Part shown: piece after piece, positions 24,234 to 35,119 of the stretch
Position numbering within the stretch: position 1 is the first letter of the stretch
How the letters are laid out: the number at the start of each line of letters is the position of its first letter
Assembly: GCA_028278525.1 (NCBI GenBank)
Contig: JANQEE010000069.1
Span: 1-64,000 of the forward strand
DNA: 64,000 nt
Direction: 5' to 3'
Source of the DNA: Minwuiaceae bacterium
GTDB taxonomy: Bacteria > Pseudomonadota > Alphaproteobacteria > Minwuiales > Minwuiaceae
Made by a program: the position numbers and the translations under genes
Notes under the pieces: model-generated
Databases searched by the model: none
Seen by the model: only the letters and a program-made list of their open reading frames with translations
What the model was told of the DNA's origin: nothing

Positions 24234-24914
24234 TTGCCGCGCGATATTATTCTGCTGACGGGCCGCCGGGAGGCACCGCACCTGGGCGGCCACTTAAGGC
24301 GCTTCAACCCGGAGCTTAAAATCCGGACCGCCTTCACGAAATCGGATCTGGCGCGTGCCGCCGCCGCGGCGGACGAGGAAGTTCGCCTGATCTCTTTCAC
24401 CTCGGAGGTCATCGTGCCGAGCGATATCCTGGATGGGCTGGCGCTGACGCCGTACAACTTCCATCCCGGCCCGCCGACGCATCCCGGCGTTTATTCGGAG
24501 AGCTTCGCGCTGTATCACGGCACCAAGCGGTTCGGCGCGACCGTGCACGAGATGACGCCGGAGATAGACGCCGGCCCGATCGTCGGGGTCGAATGGTTCG
24601 ACATTCCGGAAGGCTGCCGGCGGATGCAACTGGCCGGCATGGCCTATGAAGCGCTGGTCAACCTGTTTTCGCATTTCGCGCAGTTCCTGGCGACCGCCAA
24701 CGAACCGCTGCCGAAAATCGAAGCCGAATGGAGCGGCAAGCCGACGCGGCGCAAGGATTTCCAGACGATGTGCGACCTGCCGACGGATATCGGCGCGGCG
24801 GAATTCGAGCGGCGCTTCCGCTGCTTCGGCGAAGGGCCGGACAATGCGTTGACGATCAGCCTGCACAGCCACAAGTTCCGTATCGAGAACGACTGGCAGG
24901 ACGAGTACGACTGA
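24234..24914 (+). CDS. Formyltransferase-fold protein
   Basis: A ~226-residue protein with a methionyl-tRNA/GAR formyltransferase N-terminal fold. The catalytic Asn-His pair is in YNFHPGPPTHPG, and the catalytic Asp in MTPEIDAGPIV follows at the normal spacing. It lacks the tRNA-binding C-terminal domain of Fmt; the ~80-residue tail (PTRRKDFQTMCDLP...) resembles the short tail of sugar-nucleotide or small-molecule formyltransferases. I chose TTG at 24234 (MPRDIILLTG, after GCGGGGG); TTG at 24198 is an in-frame alternative. The acceptor is unknown. It lies between the acyl-CoA ligase and oligopeptidase B genes. Confidence 0.85.
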   Translation: MPRDIILLTGRREAPHLGGHLRRFNPELKIRTAFTKSDLARAAAAADEEVRLISFTSEVIVPSDILDGLALTPYNFHPGPPTHPGVYSESFALYHGTKRFGATVHEMTPEIDAGPIVGVEWFDIPEGCRRMQLAGMAYEALVNLFSHFAQFLATANEPLPKIEAEWSGKPTRRKDFQTMCDLPTDIGAAEFERRFRCFGEGPDNALTISLHSHKFRIENDWQDEYD

Positions 24915-24954
24915 CCCCGCACCCATCGTTACCTTCCATCGACGGCAGGAGACC

Positions 24955-27042
24955 ATGACCGCAAAACCGCCCGTCGCCGCGCGCAAGGACCACAGCACCG
25001 TCCGCCACGGCGAAACCATGGCCGACCCCTATCACTGGCTGCGCGATCAGGACTGGCAACGGGTGATGCGCGAGCCGGAGGCGCTGACGCCGGAGATCCG
25101 CGACTACCTGGAAGCCGAGAACGCCTATACGGACGCGATCCTCGCGCCGCTTTCCAAGCTGCGACAAGACCTGGTCGCCGAGATGAAGGGCCGGATCAAG
25201 CAGGACGATTCGAGCGTGCCGACGCCGGACGGCGCCTACGAGTACTACCGGCGTTTCGAGACCGGCGCCGAATACCCGCGCTATTGCCGCCGCAAGCGCG
25301 ACGATGCCGGCAGCGAGACCGTGTTGCTGGATTGCGCGGCCGAGGCCGAGGGCGAGGAGTTCTTCCGGCTGGGCGACTGCGAACACCGGCCCGACCACGG
25401 CCAACTGGCCTATTCGGTCGACCTCAACGGGTCCGAATACTACACCGTTCATATCGCCGATCTGGAAAGCGGCGACCTGCTCCCCGACCGGATCGAGCGC
25501 ATTCAGGGCGAGGTGGTCTGGAGCAACGACGGCAAGTGGCTGTTCTATATCCTTCTCGACGACAACCACCGGCCGTCCAAGGTGTTCCGGCACCGGATCG
25601 GCGACGACGCGGCCAACGACGCGCTCGTCTACGAAGAGACCGACCCGGCGTTCTATCTCTCGATCTGGCAGACCGAGAGCCGCCGGTTCGTCGCGATCGA
25701 GGCTCAGGACCATTCGCTGACCGGGGAAGTGCGGGTGATCGACGCCGACGATCCGACCGGCGAGGCCGTGCTGGTCGCGGCGCGGGAGAGCGGCGTCGAC
25801 TACGAGATCAGCGAGCGCGACGGCCAGTTCCTGATCCTGACCAACGCCGACGGCGCGGAGGATTTCAAGATCGCGACGGCGCCGGCCGGCCCGGCGTCGC
25901 GGGAGACCTGGCAGGACCTGATCCCGCATCAGCCGGGACGGCTGATCAAATCCATGCTGGTGTTCAAGGACTTCCTGGCACGGCTGGAGATGGTCGACGC
26001 CCTGCCGCGCATCGTGATCCGGCGTTTCGACGACGGCAGCGAACATGAGATCGCGTTCGAGGAAGAGGCCTACGACCTGGGGCTGATGCCGGGCTACGAG
26101 TACGACACCACGACGCTCCGCTTCGCCTACAGCTCGCCGGCGACGCCGACGCAGGTGTTCGACTACGACATGGCGACGCGGGAACGGACCTTACGCAAGC
26201 AGGAAGAGATCCCGAGCGGTCACGATCCCGAGGCCTATGTCGTGCGCCGGCTGAGCGCCAAGAGTCACGACGGCACCGACGTGCCGGTCACCGTACTGCA
26301 CGCCAAGGACACCGCCATCGACGGCAGCGCGCCGCTGCTGCTTTACGGCTACGGCTCCTACGGCCTGTCGATCCCGGCGTCGTTCGCGCCGAACCGGTTT
26401 AGCCTGGTCGACCGCGGCTTCGTTTATGCCATCGCGCATATCCGCGGCGGCCGCGACCGGGGCCAGCACTGGTACCTGAACGGCAAGCTGGCGTCGAAAA
26501 AGAACACGTTCCTGGACTTCATTGCCGCCGGGGAACACCTGATCGCCGAGAACTACAGTTCGACAGGCGCGCTTGTCGCGCATGGCGGCAGCGCCGGCGG
26601 CATGCTGGTCGGCGCTGTCGCCAACATGCGGCCGGACCTGTTTAAAGGCATCGTCGCGGACGTGCCGTTCGTGGACGTGATCAACACCATGTGCGACGCC
26701 GACCTGCCGCTGACGCCCGGCGAATGGTCGGAATGGGGCGACCCGATCACGGACGAGACGGCATTCCGCTATATGAAGTCCTATTCGCCCTACGACAACG
26801 TCGCCGCCCAGGACTATCCGAACATCCTGGCCATGGCCGGGCTGACCGACCCGCGCGTCACCTATTGGGAGCCGGCCAAGTGGATCGCCAGGCTGCGCGC
26901 GACCAAGACAGACGACAACCTGACCCTGCTGCACACCAACATGCATGCCGGTCACGCCGGCGCCAGCGGCCGGTTCTCCAAGCTGGACGAAGTGGCGCTG
27001 ATCTACGCCTTCGCGCTGCTGGTGTCGGGTAAAGCGGGATAG
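24955..27042 (+). CDS. ptrB: Oligopeptidase B-type S9 serine peptidase
   Basis: A 695-residue prolyl-oligopeptidase-family enzyme with no signal peptide. An N-terminal DPYHWLRDQDW segment leads into a beta-propeller (residues ~70-410), then an alpha/beta-hydrolase domain. The nucleophile is in HGGSAGGMLVG near residue 543, the Asp in GLTDPRV near 630, and the His in MHAGHAG near 663. Acidic residues in the propeller and hydrolase parts agree with oligopeptidase B, which cuts short peptides after Arg/Lys in the cytoplasm. Length matches the family. A fold-back repeat begins at its stop codon. Confidence 0.93.
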   Translation: MTAKPPVAARKDHSTVRHGETMADPYHWLRDQDWQRVMREPEALTPEIRDYLEAENAYTDAILAPLSKLRQDLVAEMKGRIKQDDSSVPTPDGAYEYYRRFETGAEYPRYCRRKRDDAGSETVLLDCAAEAEGEEFFRLGDCEHRPDHGQLAYSVDLNGSEYYTVHIADLESGDLLPDRIERIQGEVVWSNDGKWLFYILLDDNHRPSKVFRHRIGDDAANDALVYEETDPAFYLSIWQTESRRFVAIEAQDHSLTGEVRVIDADDPTGEAVLVAARESGVDYEISERDGQFLILTNADGAEDFKIATAPAGPASRETWQDLIPHQPGRLIKSMLVFKDFLARLEMVDALPRIVIRRFDDGSEHEIAFEEEAYDLGLMPGYEYDTTTLRFAYSSPATPTQVFDYDMATRERTLRKQEEIPSGHDPEAYVVRRLSAKSHDGTDVPVTVLHAKDTAIDGSAPLLLYGYGSYGLSIPASFAPNRFSLVDRGFVYAIAHIRGGRDRGQHWYLNGKLASKKNTFLDFIAAGEHLIAENYSSTGALVAHGGSAGGMLVGAVANMRPDLFKGIVADVPFVDVINTMCDADLPLTPGEWSEWGDPITDETAFRYMKSYSPYDNVAAQDYPNILAMAGLTDPRVTYWEPAKWIARLRATKTDDNLTLLHTNMHAGHAGASGRFSKLDEVALIYAFALLVSGKAG

Positions 27043-27197
27043 CCCTCTCCCCCGGGGCAGGGCAATCGCATTTGGAGATTCTGAGAGCGTTTTGGACTTC
27101 ATCTGCTCTCGAAACCCTTGGAATCACCGAGTCCAGAAACACTCCAATTCTTCCCAAAGAGCCATATGCGATTCCCCTGCTCCCCCGGGGAGAGGGT
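27042..27197. repeat. Imperfect fold-back (MITE-like) element, ~155 bp
   Basis: The outer arms CCCTCTCCCCCGGGGCAGGG...ATCGCAT (27043-27070) and ATGCGATT...CTCCCCCGGGGAGAGGG (27166-27196) are inverted copies with small gaps. Inner arms (GGAGATTCTGAGAGCGTTT, 27074 on, and GAAACACTCCAATTCTT, 27136 on) also pair. No coding capacity is present. Confidence 0.6.
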
Positions 27198-27385
27198 TGG
27201 GTGAGGGGAGAAAGACCTTGCTCGACGGCGCGGCGGCGCGCCTCTTTTTCATCCCCTCACCCCGTCCCTCTTCCAAAGGGAGAGGGAGTCAAGCCTGAAA
27301 GCGGCTTCTACACCAATTGCCGTCCGGGCCCTGCCCGCCTACGATGCGCGGAACGAGAGAAACGCATCTTCGGGAGGGAACAAGG
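27043..27385. other. 343-base intergenic region filled by repeats
   Basis: Between the oligopeptidase B and dehydratase genes. Almost all of it is the fold-back element and the inverted repeat pair; the last ~80 bases lead to the GGGAGGGAACAAGG ribosome site of the dehydratase. No gene is seen. Confidence 0.6.
27171..27290. repeat. Inverted pair of GTGAGGGG/CTCTCCC intergenic repeats
   Basis: GAGAGGGTTGGGTGAGGGGAG (27190-27210) is followed about 40 bases later by its inverted counterpart CCCCTCACCCCGTCCCTC (27253-27270) and a small stem ending in GGGAGAGGGAG. The same family appears at 29157-29332 and 31964-32084, always as inverted pairs, resembling REP/BIME elements. Confidence 0.65.
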
Positions 27386-29116
<1,731 letters not shown>

Positions 29117-29497
29117 GAGACAGCGTTGGGTGAGACGATAGAGCACTTTCTCAAACCCCTCTCCCCACGCTTGCGGGGGGAGAGGTTAGGGTGAGGGGGG
29201 TGTCGATGCCGTGTGTCGCTCTTACCGGAATGCACCAAGCCGGACACAGGGTCCGGACTGTCATAGACATCGTCGATGCCGGGGCGGGAACACCCCCTCA
29301 CCCGACCCTCTCCCCCATCAAGGGGGAGAGGGCTATTGGCCGGGCGTCTTGATACCGGCCGTGTGCGGCCTGACCGACTCCCCGATTGACGCCTGCCAGG
29401 ATTCGCGTCACGCTTCACACAACCAAAAAGCGTTGAACGTGCGTAGCGTCCGTAGCTTCCGATAAGAACCGATAACGGGTCCAGGGAGGAAGGCGCG
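29117..29497. other. 381-base intergenic region with paired repeats
   Basis: It contains the repeat pair at 29157-29332 and then about 120 bases of ordinary sequence before the GGGAGGA ribosome site of the ABC ATPase gene. No gene seen. Confidence 0.55.
29157..29332. repeat. Inverted pair of GTGAGGGG/CTCTCCC intergenic repeats
   Basis: Unit one (29157-29200) has a CCTCTCCCC/GGGGAGAGG stem followed by TTAGGGTGAGGGGGG. Unit two (29291-29332) is the mirror: CCCCCTCACCCGACCCTCTCCCCC with AGGGGGAGAGGG. The outer ends can pair with one another across the 90-base gap, a BIME-like arrangement. Confidence 0.7.
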
Positions 29498-30586
29498 GTG
29501 GCAGGCGTCGAGATTCGGGACGTCCGGAAAGCGTTCGGCAAGACCCCGGTGATCCACGGGGTGGACATCGACATCGCCGACGGCGAGTTCGTCGTGCTGG
29601 TCGGCCCGTCCGGGTGCGGCAAATCCACGTTACTGCGCATGATCGCCGGGCTGGAACAGATCACCGGCGGCGAGATCGCCATCGGCGGGCGCGTCGTCAA
29701 CATGGTGCCGCCGAAAGAGCGCGACGTGGCGATGGTGTTCCAGAACTACGCGCTCTATCCGCACATGACCGTCTACGACAACATGGCGTTCAGCCTGAAG
29801 CTCAGACGCGCGCCGAAGTCGCTGGTCGACGAGCGGGTGCGGCGCGCGGCGGACATCCTGAATCTGGGCGAATACCTGGAGCGGTATCCGCGCCAGCTTT
29901 CCGGCGGCCAGCGCCAAAGGGTCGCCATGGGCCGGGCCATCGTGCGCGACCCGCAGGTGTTCCTGTTCGACGAGCCGCTGAGCAACCTGGACGCCAAGCT
30001 GCGCGTGCAGATGCGGACCGAGATCAAGGAGCTGCACCAGCGGCTTCGCACGACCACAGTCTACGTTACGCACGACCAGATCGAGGCCATGACCATGGCC
30101 GACCGCATCGTCGTGATGCACGACGGGCTGGTCGAGCAGATCGGCCAACCGCTGGACCTGTACGACGAGCCGAACAACCTGTTCGTCGCCGGCTTCATCG
30201 GCTCCCCGGCGATGAATTTCATCGAGGGCACGCTCAGGCGGAACGGCGCCGCCGCCGCGGTGGAAATCGGCGATGGCACCAGGCTGCCGGCGCCGCCGGT
30301 CAACGGCCATGCCGACGGCGCCAAGGTGGTTTACGGCATTCGGCCGGAGCACTTCGCCTACGGCAACAACGGCGGCGGCCTGAACGCCGAAGTGGTGGTG
30401 GTCGAGCCGACCGGCACCGAGATCCAGGTGATGTCGAAGCTGGCCGGCCAGGACATCTGCGCCGTGTTCCGCGAACGGCACGACCTGACGCCCGGACAGA
30501 CGCTGGGTCTGAGCCCGGCATTGGACAAGGTTCATTTATTCGATGCGGCGACCGGCCAACACCTTCGGCCACCGCCATCGACATGA
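29498..30586 (+). CDS. Sugar ABC transporter ATPase (UgpC/MsmK type)
   Basis: A 362-residue ATPase with Walker A GPSGCGKST near residue 36, Q-loop VFQNYALYPHMTVYDN, signature LSGGQRQRV, Walker B VFLFDEPLSNLD and H-loop YVTHDQIEAMTMADRI. A C-terminal TOBE/OB-fold region (residues ~240-355) is typical of MalK/UgpC proteins that serve sugar or polyol importers. It starts with GTG after AGGGAGGAAGG. It is the first gene of the transporter block and powers the permeases at 32096 and 33145. Confidence 0.94.
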   Translation: MAGVEIRDVRKAFGKTPVIHGVDIDIADGEFVVLVGPSGCGKSTLLRMIAGLEQITGGEIAIGGRVVNMVPPKERDVAMVFQNYALYPHMTVYDNMAFSLKLRRAPKSLVDERVRRAADILNLGEYLERYPRQLSGGQRQRVAMGRAIVRDPQVFLFDEPLSNLDAKLRVQMRTEIKELHQRLRTTTVYVTHDQIEAMTMADRIVVMHDGLVEQIGQPLDLYDEPNNLFVAGFIGSPAMNFIEGTLRRNGAAAAVEIGDGTRLPAPPVNGHADGAKVVYGIRPEHFAYGNNGGGLNAEVVVVEPTGTEIQVMSKLAGQDICAVFRERHDLTPGQTLGLSPALDKVHLFDAATGQHLRPPPST

Positions 30587-30620
30587 CGGGGGCAAACAAG
30601 AACCAGAGGGAGGAAGCGAG

Positions 30621-31937
30621 ATGACCGACTTTACCAGACGCGACGTGTTACGGACGACGACCGCGCTGACCGCCGGCGCGATGCTGACGGGGACATCCCT
30701 GCTCGACTGGGCCAAGGCCTGGGCGGCGGACATGCCGTTCAAGCCGGAAGACGGCGCCAAGCTGAGGGCGCTGCGCTGGAACCGCTTCGTCGAATCCGAA
30801 GACGTGCAGTTCGACGCCAACATCAAGGCGTTCATCGAGGCGACCGGCGTCGAGGTGCGGCTGGACAAGGAATGGCTGGACGACATCCAGCCGAAGGCCG
30901 CGGTGGCGGCCAATGTCGGCGCCGGGCCGGACGTGGTGTGGGGTCCGTTGGCCATGGCTCACCTGTTCCCGGAGAAGCTGGTCGACATGACCGACGTCGC
31001 CGATTACCTGGGCGGCAAGTACGGCGGCTGGTTCCCGGTGGCCGAGACCTACGGCAAGCGCGACGACAGATGGATCTGCATCCCGCTCTGCGTCGGCGGC
31101 AACTACATCAACTACCGCAAATCGATGGTGCAGGCGGCTGGCTTCGACGAATTCCCGGCCGACACCGACGGCCTGCTGAAACTCAGCGCCGAGATGAACA
31201 AACAAGGCAATGCCGGCGGCATGGCGCTGGGCCACGCCAGCGGCGACGGCAACGCCTGGACCCATTGGGCGGTGTGGGCGTTCGGCGGCCGGCTGGTCGA
31301 CGAAAACAATAAAGTCGCGGTCAACAGCCCGGAAACCATCCAGGGCCTGGAATATGTCCGCGAGCTGTACCAGACCTTCACGCCGGGCACCGCGTCGTGG
31401 CTGGACGGGCACAACAACAAGGCGTTCCTGTCCGGCGAGGTCGGCTGGACCAACAACGGCATCTCGATCTACGCCAAGGCAGTGCGCGACGGGATGGATA
31501 TCGCCGCCGATATCGAGCATGCCTATTACCCGGTCGGGCCGGTCGGCCGCCCGACGGAGATGCATGTGCCGTTCCCGTGGATGGCATTCAACTACACCAA
31601 GTATCCGAACGCGGCGAAGGCCTTCATGACCTTCATGATGGAGGCCCCGCAATACAACGCCTGGCTCCAGGAATCCGTCGGCTACTTTACGCATACGCTG
31701 AAGGGCTACGCCGACCATCCGGTCTGGACGGAAGACCCGAAGCGGCGGGTGTTCAAGGACGCGACGGAACGGGCGCTGTCAATCGGCCATGCCGGCACGC
31801 TCGGCTATGCCGCGGCCAGCGCGCTGGCGGACTTCATCATCGTCGACATGGTGGCGGAAGCCGCGACCGGGCAGGCCTCGCCGAAGGACGCGGCAGCCAG
31901 GGCGGAGAAGCGGGCGAACCGGTACTACCGGGTTTAG
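30621..31937 (+). CDS. Sugar ABC transporter substrate-binding protein (Tat-exported)
   Basis: A 438-residue extracellular solute-binding protein of the MalE/UgpB type. The N-terminus TRRDVLRTTTALTAGAML is a twin-arginine signal, and the mature protein begins near AWAAD. The internal segment VGGNYINYRKSMVQAAGF and the WLDGHNNKAFLSGEVGWTNNG block are typical of family 1 binding proteins. The ATG at 30621 is preceded by AGGGAGGAAGCG, better than any upstream start. Ligand probably a mono- or oligosaccharide or polyol, given the neighbours. Confidence 0.93.
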   Translation: MTDFTRRDVLRTTTALTAGAMLTGTSLLDWAKAWAADMPFKPEDGAKLRALRWNRFVESEDVQFDANIKAFIEATGVEVRLDKEWLDDIQPKAAVAANVGAGPDVVWGPLAMAHLFPEKLVDMTDVADYLGGKYGGWFPVAETYGKRDDRWICIPLCVGGNYINYRKSMVQAAGFDEFPADTDGLLKLSAEMNKQGNAGGMALGHASGDGNAWTHWAVWAFGGRLVDENNKVAVNSPETIQGLEYVRELYQTFTPGTASWLDGHNNKAFLSGEVGWTNNGISIYAKAVRDGMDIAADIEHAYYPVGPVGRPTEMHVPFPWMAFNYTKYPNAAKAFMTFMMEAPQYNAWLQESVGYFTHTLKGYADHPVWTEDPKRRVFKDATERALSIGHAGTLGYAAASALADFIIVDMVAEAATGQASPKDAAARAEKRANRYYRV

Positions 31938-31963
31938 GTCAGGGCAAATAGGGCTCGATTAGA

Positions 31964-32084
31964 CCCCTTCTCCCCTGGGGAGAAGGATGGGATGAGGGGA
32001 GCGAGAACCGCGGCGGCGCAAACTTTGTCGAGGATTCTTGATCCCCTCACCCCTACCCTCTCCCGTTGGGAGAGGGAGAAGGGA
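31964..32084. repeat. Inverted pair of GTGAGGGG/CTCTCCC-type repeats
   Basis: Unit one at 31964-32000 (CCCCTTCTCCCC/GGGGAGAAGG then GATGAGGGGAG), unit two inverted at 32042-32084 (TCCCCTCACCCCTACCCTCTCCC with GGGAGAGGGAG). The distal end of unit two (GGGAGAAGGGAG) supplies the purine-rich ribosome site of the permease gene. Confidence 0.7.
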
Positions 32085-32095
32085 GCAACAGGTTA

Positions 32096-33046
32096 GTGGC
32101 GACGATTGCGGAGCGGGAGGAGGTTGCGGCGCCGGCGGCGTGGCATTGGACGCGGGTTCGCAACAACCGCAACTTCCTCGGCTTCTGGTTCATGCTGCCG
32201 GCGGCGGCGTTCCTGCTGCTGTTTTTGACCTATCCGCTCGGGCTCGGCATCTGGCTCAGTTTCACCGATACGCGGATCGGCCGCGACGGCGTCTTCATCG
32301 GGCTCGAGAACTTCGTCTGGCTGGCCGACGACCCGGTGTTCTGGCTGTCGGTGTTCAACACCTTCCTCTACACCATCGTCGCCAGCGTCATCAAATTCGC
32401 GCTCGGCTTCTATCTCGCGATCCTGCTGAACAACCACATGCCCTTCAAGGCGTTCATCCGGGCCATCGTGCTGCTGCCGTTCATCGTGCCGACGGTGCTG
32501 TCGGCCATCGCGTTCTGGTGGATCTACGACACGCAGTTCTCGATCATCAGCTGGTCGCTGACCAAGCTCGGCCTGATCACCGAGAACATCAACTTCTTAG
32601 GGGAGCCGAACAACGCGCGGGCCTCGGTGATCTTCGCCAACATCTGGCGGGGCATCCCGTTCGTGGCGATCACGCTGCTGGCCGGCCTGCAGACGATACC
32701 GGCATCGCTCTACGAGGCGGCGACCATCGACGGGGCGTCGCGCTGGCAGATGTTCCGGCACATCACCTATCCGATGCTGACGCCGATCATCGCCGTGGTC
32801 ATGACCTTTTCGGTGCTGTTCACCTTTACCGACTTCCAACTGATCTACGCCATGACCCGCGGCGGGCCGATCAATGCCACGCACCTGATGGCGACGCTGT
32901 CGTTCCAGCGGGCGATCCTCGGCGGCAACCTGGGCGAAGGCGCGGCGATCTCGACGGCGATGATTCCGTTCCTGCTGGGCGCGATCATGTTCAGTTGGTT
33001 CGGATTGCAGAAACGGAAGTGGCAGCAGGGCGAGGCGGACGACTGA
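32096..33046 (+). CDS. Sugar ABC transporter permease (MalF/UgpA type)
   Basis: A 316-residue inner-membrane permease. A helix (FWFMLPAAAFLLLFLTYPLGLGIWLSF) follows a ~25-residue cytoplasmic lead, and five more helices follow. The EAA loop ASLYEAATIDGASRWQMFRHITYPML docks on the ATPase. I chose GTG at 32096 (MATIAEREE) because AGAAGGGAG precedes it; TTG at 32066 is in frame but lies inside the repeat. The NNRNFLGFWFMLP start resembles other rhizobial-type sugar permeases. Confidence 0.92.
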   Translation: MATIAEREEVAAPAAWHWTRVRNNRNFLGFWFMLPAAAFLLLFLTYPLGLGIWLSFTDTRIGRDGVFIGLENFVWLADDPVFWLSVFNTFLYTIVASVIKFALGFYLAILLNNHMPFKAFIRAIVLLPFIVPTVLSAIAFWWIYDTQFSIISWSLTKLGLITENINFLGEPNNARASVIFANIWRGIPFVAITLLAGLQTIPASLYEAATIDGASRWQMFRHITYPMLTPIIAVVMTFSVLFTFTDFQLIYAMTRGGPINATHLMATLSFQRAILGGNLGEGAAISTAMIPFLLGAIMFSWFGLQKRKWQQGEADD

Positions 33047-33078
33047 CGATGGCGGGAGAAATTGGAGTCCGATTGCCC

Positions 33079-33117
33079 ATCCTTCGAGACGGCGCTTCGC
33101 GCCTCCTCAGGATGAGG
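33079..33117. repeat. Dispersed CATCCTTCGAGAC...AGGATGAGG repeat
   Basis: A short inverted element (CATCCT ... AGGATG with an internal GGCGC-TTC-GCGCC hairpin) in the gap between the two permease genes. Elements of this type are abundant in alphaproteobacterial intergenic regions (from memory). It interrupts an otherwise tightly spaced operon. Confidence 0.65.
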
Positions 33118-33144
33118 TTTGAGCTAAGGCTTAGGGGCTGAGCA

Positions 33145-34089
33145 ATGGCGGAACAGGTCTCTCCCTCAAGGCAGGCGGCCGCGGCAGCCCGGCCGAACCT
33201 GTTCCAGCGCTGGCTGGAGCGGAAGCGCGAGGCGGCGGAGGGGACGGATTATCTGACCAGCCTGCCGAAGCGGTTCGTCTACGTTTACCTGCCGGTGCTG
33301 CTGTTCCTGTTCATCCTGCTGTTCCCGTTCTATTGGATGGGGCTGACCAGCATCAAGCCGGACACGGAACTGATCGACCTGGAGACCCACAATCCCTGGT
33401 GGGTGGTGAACCCCACGCTGGCGCACTTCAACCGGCTGCTGTTCGAGACGGACTATCCGTCCTGGATGTGGAACACGATGCTGGTCGCCGTCTCCGCGAC
33501 CTTCCTGTCGATCGTCGCCAGCGTGATGGCGGCCTACGCCATCGTGCGCATCCGTTACAGCGGATCCAACTGGGTCGGCGGGCTGATCTTCCTGGCCTAT
33601 CTGGTGCCGCCGTCGATCCTGTTCATTCCGCTGGCGATCATCGTCTTCGACTACGGCCTGTTCGACAGTCCGCTGGCGCTGATCCTGACCTATCCGACCA
33701 TCCTGATCCCGTTCAGCACCTGGCTGCTGATGGGCTATTTCAAGTCGATCCCTTACGAGTTGGAGGAATGCGCGCTGATCGACGGGGCGTCGCGGCTGCA
33801 GATCCTGGTCAAGATCGTGCTGCCGCTGTCGATCCCCGGCATCATCTCCGCCGGCATCTTCGCCTTCACGCTCTGCTGGAACGAGTTCATCTACGCGCTG
33901 ACCTTCATCTCCTCGTCGGAGAACAAGACGGTGCCGGTCGCCGTGTTGAGCGAGCTGATCGACGGCGACATCTACCATTGGGGCGCGCTGATGGCCGGGG
34001 CGCTTCTCGGCTCCGTGCCGGTGGCGCTCGTTTACTCCTTCTTTGTCGAGCATTATGTTTCCTCGATGACGGGCGCCGTGAAAGAGTAA
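33145..34089 (+). CDS. Sugar ABC transporter permease (MalG/UgpE type)
   Basis: A 314-residue partner permease. A long ~50-residue polar N-terminus (RWLERKREAAEGTDYLTSLPKRF) precedes the first helix (VYLPVLLFLFILLFPFYWM). The EAA motif IPYELEECALIDGASRLQILVKIVLPLSIPG is near residue 205. It completes the importer with the ATPase, binding protein and MalF-type permease. The ATG is preceded by a weak purine stretch. Confidence 0.93.
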   Translation: MAEQVSPSRQAAAAARPNLFQRWLERKREAAEGTDYLTSLPKRFVYVYLPVLLFLFILLFPFYWMGLTSIKPDTELIDLETHNPWWVVNPTLAHFNRLLFETDYPSWMWNTMLVAVSATFLSIVASVMAAYAIVRIRYSGSNWVGGLIFLAYLVPPSILFIPLAIIVFDYGLFDSPLALILTYPTILIPFSTWLLMGYFKSIPYELEECALIDGASRLQILVKIVLPLSIPGIISAGIFAFTLCWNEFIYALTFISSSENKTVPVAVLSELIDGDIYHWGALMAGALLGSVPVALVYSFFVEHYVSSMTGAVKE

Positions 34090-34111
34090 GCCCGTCCGGG
34101 GAGGCGCTATT

Positions 34112-35104
34112 ATGAGAGTTGTGATTACCGGCGGCGCCGGCTTCATCGGGCAGAAGCTGGCGGCCGCGCTGCTGAAACGCGGCGAACTGACGGCCTTAAG
34201 CGGCGCGCCGGAGGCTATCGACAAGCTGGTGCTGTTCGACCATGTCGCGCCGGCCGGACCGGACGACCCGCGGGTCGAGCGGATCACCGGCGATATCACC
34301 GACGCCGCGGCCGTCAAGGCGGCCATCGGCGATGCGGCCAGCATCTTCCACCTGGCGGCGGTGGTAAGCGCCGCGGCGGAAGAGGACTTCGACTTGGGCG
34401 TCGGGGTCAATCTGGACGGCACCCGCAACGTGCTGGACGCGGCCAGGGCGCTGCCGCACGCGCCGCGCCTGTTGTTCGCCAGTTCCATCGCGGTCTATGG
34501 CGGCGCCGACATCCCGGCGACGGTCGAGGACGACACGCCACTGACGCCGCAAACCTCCTACGGCGCATCTAAATCGATGGGCGAGTTCCTGGTCAGCGAT
34601 ATGAGCCGCAAGGGCTTCATCGACGGCAGGGCGCTGCGCCTGCCGACGATCTGCGTACGGCCGGGCAAGCCGAACAAGGCGGCGTCGACCTGGGTGAGCT
34701 CGATGATCCGCGAGCCGCTGTCCGGCGTCGACGCGGTCTGCCCGGTAAGCCCCGACTCGGCGATGGCCTGCCTGAGCCCGCGGCGGATCGTCGATATCTT
34801 CATCCGCGCGCATGAGCTGCCGGCGGCGGACCTCGGCGACTGGCGGTCGGTCCTGCTGAACGGCATCACGGTGACCGCCGGGCAGATCGCCGAAGCGGTG
34901 GAGCGCCGCGGCAACGAGCACAAGCTGGGCCGCATCGTCTGGGAGCCGGACCCGGGCATTCAGAAGATCGTCGACGGCTGGCCCAAGGGCAGCCGCTCGG
35001 CCAAGGCGACGGCGCTCGGCTTCCTGGCAGACGAGTCGATCGACGAGATCATCGACGCCTTCGTCGAGGACGACCTGGCGGCGCAGATTGCAAGTCTCGA
35101 TTAG
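34112..35104 (+). CDS. denD: NAD-dependent epimerase/dehydratase-family oxidoreductase, D-erythronate dehydrogenase-like
   Basis: A 330-residue extended SDR with the N-terminal NAD motif ITGGAGFIGQKL, a YGASKSMGE catalytic Tyr-Lys pair near residue 150, and the segment RLPTICVRPGKPNKAASTWVSSMIREPLSG. That last block is characteristic of the DenD branch, which oxidises D-erythronate (or the related D-threonate) at C2 in the DenD/OtnK/OtnC/OtnI pathway. The kinase and isomerase partners are not in this window, so another four- to six-carbon acid substrate is possible here. GGGGAGG precedes the ATG 23 bases after the permease stop. Confidence 0.8.
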   Translation: MRVVITGGAGFIGQKLAAALLKRGELTALSGAPEAIDKLVLFDHVAPAGPDDPRVERITGDITDAAAVKAAIGDAASIFHLAAVVSAAAEEDFDLGVGVNLDGTRNVLDAARALPHAPRLLFASSIAVYGGADIPATVEDDTPLTPQTSYGASKSMGEFLVSDMSRKGFIDGRALRLPTICVRPGKPNKAASTWVSSMIREPLSGVDAVCPVSPDSAMACLSPRRIVDIFIRAHELPAADLGDWRSVLLNGITVTAGQIAEAVERRGNEHKLGRIVWEPDPGIQKIVDGWPKGSRSAKATALGFLADESIDEIIDAFVEDDLAAQIASLD

Positions 35105-35119
35105 CGTAGGAGCGATGGA

